The translations under genes were made by a program, and so were the position numbers. A DNA stretch of 64,000 bases from Bacteroidota bacterium (GTDB lineage: Bacteria; Bacteroidota; Bacteroidia; Chitinophagales; LD1): NCBI GenBank assembly GCA_016715625.1, contig JADJZU010000008.1, positions 48,006 through 112,005 of the forward strand, given 5' to 3'. Positions 58,780 to 64,000 of the stretch are shown piece by piece; position 1 is the first letter of the stretch; the number at the start of each line of letters is the position of its first letter. The notes beneath the pieces were generated by a model. It searched no databases. It saw nothing but the letters and a program-made list of their open reading frames with translations, and had not been told where the DNA came from.

Positions 58780-60117
58780 TTACAGTTGAATCACCGCCTC
58801 TTTGAATTTTTTACCTCTGTCTTCATAATTTTCAAATAAGTCGAAGGAGGCACAAGCCGGTGAAAGCAATACACAATCCCCCGGGTTGCCCAGCTGATAG
58901 GCCATACGAACGGCATCATTCATGTTCGTTACATTTACCATAATGTCCACCATTTTGCCAAAAGCAGAGTGCAGTTTGGTGTTGTCGGTACCCAGGCAAA
59001 TCATACCTTTTACTTTCTTTTTCACCAGTGACTCCATCACACTGTAATCATTCCCCTTGTCTATACCACCGGCAATCCATATTACCGGTTTGTTCATGGA
59101 TTCCAGCGCATACCAAGTGCTGTTTACATTGGTGGCTTTGCTGTCGTTGATGAATTCGATGTTGCGCACTTTGGCTACGCTCTCCATACGATGTTCCAAC
59201 GATTTGAAATCAGAGAGGCTTTCACGAATCTGCTCCTTCCGCAGTCCGTAAACATTAGCTACTATCCCGGCAGCTAAAGAGTTGTAGACGTTGTGACGTC
59301 CTGATAGTCCGAGTTCCTGAATACTCATGGTGAATTGGTTTTGGTTTATATTAATAATGATGTTTTCGTCTTGCACGTAACCGCCTTCGGCCAGCTTTTG
59401 CTCGTAGCTGAAGGGTATTTTTATTGCTGCAGTCGGGTATTTCTCCAGATTAACTTTCGTTATTTCATCATCCGCACAGTAGATGAAATAGTCGCTGCTG
59501 AGCTGATTTTTACATATGTTGAATTTAGACTGCACATAGTTCTGTAGCTCGTAGTTGTATCGGTCTAAATGATCGGGTGTAATGTTGGTGAGCACAGCGA
59601 TGTGTGGTCGGAAATGCTCAATGTCATCCAGTTGAAAGCTCGATATTTCGAGTACGTAGTAGTCGAAGGTTTCTGTTGCTACCTGATAAGCAAAACTCTG
59701 TCCTATGTTTCCTCCCAACCCCACATGCAGTCCACCATTCTTTAAAATGTGGTAAGTGAGGGCGGTTGTGGTGGTTTTGCCGTTCGCGCCTGTGATGCCA
59801 ATGATTTTAGCATTCGTGTACCACGAGCCAAACTCAATCTCACTTACTATTTTGATACCCGCTTTCCTTAACTTTTTAACCATTTCAGCCTTTTCCGGTA
59901 TTCCGGGGCTTTTCATGACTACATCCGCATTGAGTATTTTTTCTTCGGTGTGCTTTCCTTCTTCGTATTCAATTTTCCACTCCTCCAATTGCTTTTTATA
60001 GATGTCTTTAACTTTACCTCCATCACTTACGAATACATCATAGCCTTGCTTAATACCCAACACAGCAGTACCAAAACCGCTTTCACCTGCACCTAAAACA
60101 ACAAGTCGCTTTTTCAT
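58780..60117 (-). CDS. murD: UDP-N-acetylmuramoyl-L-alanine-D-glutamate ligase
   Basis: Adds D-Glu. The 445-residue protein begins with LVVLGAGESGFGTAV, then shows MKSPGIP, the ATP loop GITGANGKTTTTAL, EISSFQLDDIEHF, TNITPDHLDRY, the substrate-binding FINDSKATNVNSTW, GGIDKGNDY, and LLSPACASFDLFENYEDRG. It occupies the slot just after ftsI, with a 4-bp overlap, where murE normally lies. Confidence 0.96.
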   Translation of the reverse strand: MKKRLVVLGAGESGFGTAVLGIKQGYDVFVSDGGKVKDIYKKQLEEWKIEYEEGKHTEEKILNADVVMKSPGIPEKAEMVKKLRKAGIKIVSEIEFGSWYTNAKIIGITGANGKTTTTALTYHILKNGGLHVGLGGNIGQSFAYQVATETFDYYVLEISSFQLDDIEHFRPHIAVLTNITPDHLDRYNYELQNYVQSKFNICKNQLSSDYFIYCADDEITKVNLEKYPTAAIKIPFSYEQKLAEGGYVQDENIIININQNQFTMSIQELGLSGRHNVYNSLAAGIVANVYGLRKEQIRESLSDFKSLEHRMESVAKVRNIEFINDSKATNVNSTWYALESMNKPVIWIAGGIDKGNDYSVMESLVKKKVKGMICLGTDNTKLHSAFGKMVDIMVNVTNMNDAVRMAYQLGNPGDCVLLSPACASFDLFENYEDRGKKFKEAVIQL

Positions 60118-62213
60118 CTTAGCTCAATAGTGATTGAAGTTCCTTTAGCAATCTTTTCCCCTACTATACTCTGTCTGACTACCGTTCCTTTGCCGATCAC
60201 ATTTACCTTTATTCCTGCACTCTCCAGCAGATATAGAGCATCCTTTAAACTCATTCCTGTTACATCCGGAACTGTGGAGCCTGTTACTTCGTTTTGCGCT
60301 AACAGTAGTTTATTGGCGGCAGTATGTACGGTGGCCCATTCACCATCTACATGGTTCATTTCTGTTCCCAGAAATGTGTAAATGCTTTTTAAATCAGATG
60401 CGGCACCCTTGTTAATGACTGGCAAACTTTTTTGAGCAGCGAGTTGTTCGTTAACTGCTTTGTGCATGTTCAGGTTTAGAGAATAGACTTTGTCGGCCAC
60501 CTCTTTAAATATGGAACCTGCCACCACATTGCCGTAATATCCGTTTGCACTGGGCGAGTTAATCATTACAATCATGCTGTATTGTGGATTTTCAGCCGGG
60601 AAGTAGCCACAGAAGGATGCCCTGTATATTTTTTTACCGCTGCCGTTGTAACCTGTTTTGCCTTGTGATACCACGGCTGTTCCCGTTTTGCCTGCTACGT
60701 GCAGGTAATCAGTTTTAAGGTTGGATGCTGTCCCTTGTTCCACCACACCTTCCAGCATTTTTCGCAATTGAGCAATTGTTTTTTCGCTGCATACCTGCGG
60801 ATTTAAAACTTCCGTAACCGTAGAGTCTACAGTAGCATTATAGGACTTTATCTTTTCAACGATGTGTGGCTGAACCATAACACCATTATTGGCAATGGCA
60901 TTGTAAAATGTAAGCGTATGTAAAGGGGTTATGGCTAATTCGTAGCCATGCGCCAGGTAGGCAGCCGATACACCACTCCACTTTTGTGGCTCGCGTAACA
61001 CAGGTTTGGCAGCCCCCGGTAACTCAATGTTTATCTTTTTATCAAACCCGAATTCAACCAGATGCCGGTAATATTTTTCTCTGAAAGCAGAATAATTTTT
61101 ATCAGCTAGTGAAGCCATAGCCACATTAGACGATTCTTCAAATGCACGTTGTAGTGTGATCTCCGGTGATTCCGGAGCATCATGGTCCGCTATAGTTTTA
61201 TTATATAATGTGTATTTGCCATCTCCTACAAATACTTTAGAATCCTTGGTTACAATGCCATCTTCTATTAAACTGGCTACCGTAGCCAACTTAAAAGTAG
61301 AGCCCGGTTCAGTTGCTTCGCCTATAGCGTAATTCTGAATTTCACCATAAGTAGAATCTTTGATCAGGCCGAGGTTTGCCATCGCTTTAATTCTGCCGGT
61401 TTTTACTTCCATCAGTACCACACATCCGTGATCGGCAGCGTGGTGTTGTAATGCACGCATCAGAGCATCCTCTGCTACATCCTGCAACTCTATGTCAAGC
61501 GTGGTATAAATGTCTTTTCCGGGCTGCGCGGCTATTTCTTCTTTACTATCCAGGGGCACAGTAACACCACCGGCAATTTTTTGCACCATAATGGTGCCTT
61601 CTTTACCTTTCAGTTCGGTGTCAAATTGTTTTTCGAGCCCAACAATTCCTCCATCATCGTTGATAGAGCCTATGGTTCGTTTGGCCAATAGAAGAAATGG
61701 GTGAAGTCTTTTATCTTCTTGTAGCGCTATCATGCCACTTTTATACTGCCCTTCGCGAAACATAGGCCAGCGTTTCATCTCATTCAATTGATTGAAACTT
61801 ACGTTTCGCTTCAGCAAGTAATAGCGGTTTTTCTTTCTCCGCTCCCGTGTCATTTCACTCTTGTATTGCGCAGCCGTTTTCTCCGGAAACATTTGCGCGA
61901 GCAACAGCGAAACACTGTCAATATTTTCTTTAAAAATTTCGGGATGTGCCAGTGTGGTTTTAAAATCCATTCGGATGTCAAAAGTCGGCAGCGTGGTGGC
62001 CAATAATCGTCCATCGGCACTGTAAATGTTTCCCCGTTCTGCAAATACTGTTTTTGGAAAAATTGTCAATGAATCGGCCAGGGAGCGGTAGTAGTGTCCC
62101 TCTGCCGTTTGGATATAAAACGCACGACCAATGATGGCCATCCCCAGTAAGAAAATAAACGCGAAGCCCAGATAAGCTCGGATAAGGATTTCACGTTTTT
62201 TATTTGTTGCCAT
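60114..62213 (-). CDS. ftsI: Septal penicillin-binding protein FtsI with PASTA domain
   Basis: A class B PBP of 699 residues. A single membrane helix (about 12-32) precedes the dimerisation domain. The transpeptidase domain has the catalytic Ser in the STFK motif (GSTFKLATVA), the SSN motif (EESSNVAMAS) and the KTGT motif (AGKTGTAVV). A C-terminal PASTA domain (about 640-699) has VPDVTGMSLKDALYLLE and ends in TSITIELR. It cross-links septal peptidoglycan with FtsW. The start is preceded by a small hairpin and a structured gap of 111 bp. Confidence 0.95.
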   Translation of the reverse strand: MATNKKREILIRAYLGFAFIFLLGMAIIGRAFYIQTAEGHYYRSLADSLTIFPKTVFAERGNIYSADGRLLATTLPTFDIRMDFKTTLAHPEIFKENIDSVSLLLAQMFPEKTAAQYKSEMTRERRKKNRYYLLKRNVSFNQLNEMKRWPMFREGQYKSGMIALQEDKRLHPFLLLAKRTIGSINDDGGIVGLEKQFDTELKGKEGTIMVQKIAGGVTVPLDSKEEIAAQPGKDIYTTLDIELQDVAEDALMRALQHHAADHGCVVLMEVKTGRIKAMANLGLIKDSTYGEIQNYAIGEATEPGSTFKLATVASLIEDGIVTKDSKVFVGDGKYTLYNKTIADHDAPESPEITLQRAFEESSNVAMASLADKNYSAFREKYYRHLVEFGFDKKINIELPGAAKPVLREPQKWSGVSAAYLAHGYELAITPLHTLTFYNAIANNGVMVQPHIVEKIKSYNATVDSTVTEVLNPQVCSEKTIAQLRKMLEGVVEQGTASNLKTDYLHVAGKTGTAVVSQGKTGYNGSGKKIYRASFCGYFPAENPQYSMIVMINSPSANGYYGNVVAGSIFKEVADKVYSLNLNMHKAVNEQLAAQKSLPVINKGAASDLKSIYTFLGTEMNHVDGEWATVHTAANKLLLAQNEVTGSTVPDVTGMSLKDALYLLESAGIKVNVIGKGTVVRQSIVGEKIAKGTSITIELR

Positions 62214-62260
62214 ACTGCTTGCCTTTAGGCAATATTTTACAATCCCGAATATCGGTGGCT

Positions 62261-62304
62261 GCTCATCTGACCCCGTTGGCGGGGCTTTTAATCAGGCGAT
62301 GAGC
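62261..62304 (-). other. Structured intergenic element between ftsL and ftsI
   Basis: GCTCATC (62261-62267) pairs with GATGAGC (62298-62304), TGA (62268-62270) with TCA (62292-62294), and CCCCG (62271-62275) with CGGGG (62280-62284) around a TTGG loop. A second small hairpin, TTGCC-TTTA-GGCAA at 62219-62232, lies 5 nt from the ftsI start codon. The pairing works in the minus-strand transcript too. I do not recognise a known riboswitch or ribozyme family. It could be an attenuator, a processing site or a translation control hairpin. Confidence 0.4.
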
Positions 62305-62324
62305 GTTCACTGCATTCAGCATCT

Positions 62325-62699
62325 TTATTCTTTAACCGTTATCTTATAAGGTGGTATTCTCAGTTCCTTTAGTCCTTGTGTCTTTACCAGTTTTGCCACC
62401 TCACTTTGCTTGCTTTTCTGCATCAATCCCGAGGTAGTAGTCATATACTGCCAGCGAAGATTTTTAACTTCCTTTTCTGCCTTTGTTATGTTCCGCGCAT
62501 AGTTTTCAGCCAGGTGGCTGTTGGCTATGTGAACCGCGGCTAATAGCACCAGAAAAAATAAGAACGGCATATTGGGCAACACCTTCTTCATTCCCGTTTC
62601 GCCCGCTGCATCTACTTTTGTCATTATAGCGGCCAGATTCTTGGAGGATTTTTTTTCCTTCAAAGTTTCTGTGTTGCTATTGGCGTTTTGTTCCTGCAT
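62325..62699 (-). CDS. ftsL: FtsL-like cell-division protein
   Basis: A 124-residue bitopic protein. About 45 polar cytoplasmic residues precede one membrane helix (about 46-63, FLFFLVLLAAVHIANSHLA). A coiled-coil stretch of about 40 residues follows (ITKAEKEVKNLRWQYMTT), ending in RIPPYKITVKE. The sequence is weakly conserved in this family, so the call relies on topology and on position between rsmH and ftsI. Confidence 0.83.
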   Translation of the reverse strand: MQEQNANSNTETLKEKKSSKNLAAIMTKVDAAGETGMKKVLPNMPFLFFLVLLAAVHIANSHLAENYARNITKAEKEVKNLRWQYMTTTSGLMQKSKQSEVAKLVKTQGLKELRIPPYKITVKE

Positions 62700-62705
62700 A
62701 CTGTT

Positions 62706-63641
62706 CTATATCTTTTCCGCTACTCGCAGTTTAGCACTTCTGCTTCTGCTATTCTCCCTTTTTTCTTTTTCCCCAGCTTCAATCGGTTTTTTTGTAATCA
62801 GTTTGAATTTTTTCTCAAAATTTCCGAAAAAGTCCTTCACCGGTTCGTCTTCAAAAGTTCCGTGTTTCATGTAGTTTTTTACCAGCCGATCTTCCAACGA
62901 GTGAAATGTGATTACAGCCAACCTTCCGCCACTATTCAAAACTTCTGCACTTTGCTCCAACAATTTTTTCAGCGTTCCCAGTTCGTTATTTACTTCTATT
63001 CTGATGGCCTGAAAAACCTGTGCATAGTATTTATGCGCCTCTCCCATCCTACATTGATTAACCACTATTTTCAAATCGGCAATTGTCACAAAGGGCCTTT
63101 GCAAACGGGCTTCCACAATTGCCTGGGCTAATGTTTTTGCATTACGCACTACGCCATACAGGCTAAACATCAATTGTAAATCCTCGGCACTTTTTTCATT
63201 CAGCACTTCACCTGCTGTTACCTGACCCTGTTGGTTCATTCGCATGTCCAGCGGGCCATCGAATCGAAAACTGAATCCTCTTTCAGCGGTGTCAAACTGC
63301 CAGCTCGAAACCCCCAAATCTGCCAGAATTCCATCAACTGCATTCACCTCGTGCAACCGCAGAAAACGATTCATATCCTCAAAATTTGCTTTTATGAGGG
63401 TAAACCTGCTGTCGTCCAAAGCATTTTTCTGTGCATCTGCGTCCTGGTCAAAGGCGATTAACCGGCCATCTGCTCCAAGTGCATTTAAAATGGCCTTTGA
63501 GTGACCGCCACCACCAAAGGTGGCATCCACATAAGTGCCATTGGGTTTAATGTTTAAGCCCTGAATACTTTCTTGTAAAAGAACGCTGATGTGATAGGAA
63601 GCGTCTGAATTCTGCGGCTCTAAGTCCGAGTTATTCTTCAT
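62706..63641 (-). CDS. rsmH: 16S rRNA (cytosine1402-N4)-methyltransferase
   Basis: Methylates N4 of C1402 in 16S rRNA. The 311-residue protein starts with YHISVLLQESI, and shows TFGGGGHSKAIL, AFDQDADA, GILADLGVSSWQFD, GFSFRFDGPLDMRM, VFQAIRIEVNNEL, and AVITFHSLEDRLVKN. The basic C-terminus RSRSAKLRVAEKI is standard. It lies 2 bp after mraZ and 6 bp before ftsL. Confidence 0.96.
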   Translation of the reverse strand: MKNNSDLEPQNSDASYHISVLLQESIQGLNIKPNGTYVDATFGGGGHSKAILNALGADGRLIAFDQDADAQKNALDDSRFTLIKANFEDMNRFLRLHEVNAVDGILADLGVSSWQFDTAERGFSFRFDGPLDMRMNQQGQVTAGEVLNEKSAEDLQLMFSLYGVVRNAKTLAQAIVEARLQRPFVTIADLKIVVNQCRMGEAHKYYAQVFQAIRIEVNNELGTLKKLLEQSAEVLNSGGRLAVITFHSLEDRLVKNYMKHGTFEDEPVKDFFGNFEKKFKLITKKPIEAGEKEKRENSRSRSAKLRVAEKI

Positions 63642-63643
63642 GC

Positions 63644-64000
63644 TTATTTCTTATCACTCTCATTTAACTTATCGAAATACTGCGCAGCTTTAGATGCCAG
63701 ATCTTTGATGTTGGAAATACCACCGCTCTGGAATTGTTCCAGTTTAGCAGCATCCCAAATCTGTATCTTGCGAAATTTGCCCAGCAGCACTACATCTTTA
63801 CTGTTGCCCAGATATTTGCTCAGGCTTTTGCTTACCAAAAACCTATCGGCACTATCAAACTGTACCTCTGTAAGCCCAATCATCATGGCACTTGCAAATT
63901 GACGGAGTTCAGGGTCAAAGTCATTCAGCTTCATCAACTTTGCTTCCTGTGCTTCCCATTCTTTCATGGGGTATATCACCAAACAGTCCTCAATATCCTT
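63644..64000 (-). CDS. mraZ: Transcriptional regulator MraZ (5' partial)
   Basis: Only the C-terminal part, about 118 residues, lies in the window; the frame is open to base 64000. It has RFLVSKSLSKYLG, VLLGKFRKIQIWD and a C-terminal coiled helix, matching the second MraZ/AbrB-type repeat. MraZ binds repeats in its own promoter and controls the dcw operon; that promoter is outside the window. Confidence 0.93.
   Translation of the reverse strand, partial: KDIEDCLVIYPMKEWEAQEAKLMKLNDFDPELRQFASAMMIGLTEVQFDSADRFLVSKSLSKYLGNSKDVVLLGKFRKIQIWDAAKLEQFQSGGISNIKDLASKAAQYFDKLNESDKK

Noticed and set aside
62261..62304. Known riboswitch or hammerhead ribozyme
   Set aside because: I could not match the conserved cores of common riboswitches or the CUGAUGA/GAAA core of hammerheads; kept only as an unnamed structured element.

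Overview
The window reads as a chromosomal segment of a free-living member of the Bacteroidota, possibly near Chitinophagales or Sphingobacteriales (inference). The reasons are several proteins with C-terminal type IX secretion (T9SS) sorting domains, promoters of the TTTG-N19-TAnnTTTG type, almost no Shine-Dalgarno sequences, a DDQVHF-type dihydroorotase and a division/cell-wall (dcw) cluster close to the Bacteroidota arrangement. There are no tRNA or rRNA genes, insertion sequences, phage genes or CRISPR arrays that I can see.

Layout. 1-7975: the end of a giant secreted multidomain protein (Cys-rich PA14-like modules, lectin-like domains, SprB and HYR repeats, T9SS tail). 8054-11492: alpha/beta hydrolase and cyclophilin, Sua5 (tRNA t6A) and YqgE. 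11641-15703: a Calx-beta/lamin-tail T9SS protein, MnmD and PurE. 15796-24121: a second giant T9SS protein with a beta-helix, a poly-glycine segment and PKD/Ig-like domains. 24189-25397: the rpsF-rpsR-rplI ribosomal operon with a consensus promoter. 25453-32463: YajQ, a PhoD-type phosphatase, an RRM protein, a GH3 beta-glucosidase, enolase and a small lipoprotein. 32548-35874: a TPR-adenylate cyclase translationally coupled to a papain-like lipoprotein. 35877-42071: CarA, a YkgJ-type protein, peroxiredoxin, thioredoxin and PriA. 42150-46342: a damaged beta-barrel gene, a small T9SS protein, PyrC and a QTMAN-like glycosyltransferase. 46429-52309: a cytochrome c-FTR1 iron permease, a TrmH-family methyltransferase, a TamA/TamL-like outer-membrane protein and an FGE-like protein. 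52370-64000: the dcw cluster on the minus strand, in the order mraZ-rsmH-ftsL-ftsI-murD-mraY-murE-ftsW-murG-murC.

Two points shape how the annotation should be read. First, many genes, including essential ones (eno, murG), carry a single-base indel, often in a homopolymer, where the other frame continues the protein exactly. These look like sequencing or consensus errors, so I annotate such genes at full length. Second, the biology that stands out is the swap of murD and murE in the dcw cluster with ftsQ-ftsA-ftsZ missing downstream of murC, the repeated Cys-rich PA14-like module in the first giant protein, the cyclase-protease gene pair, a bacterial homologue of the queuosine-tRNA mannosyltransferase, and near-leaderless promoters on several housekeeping genes.
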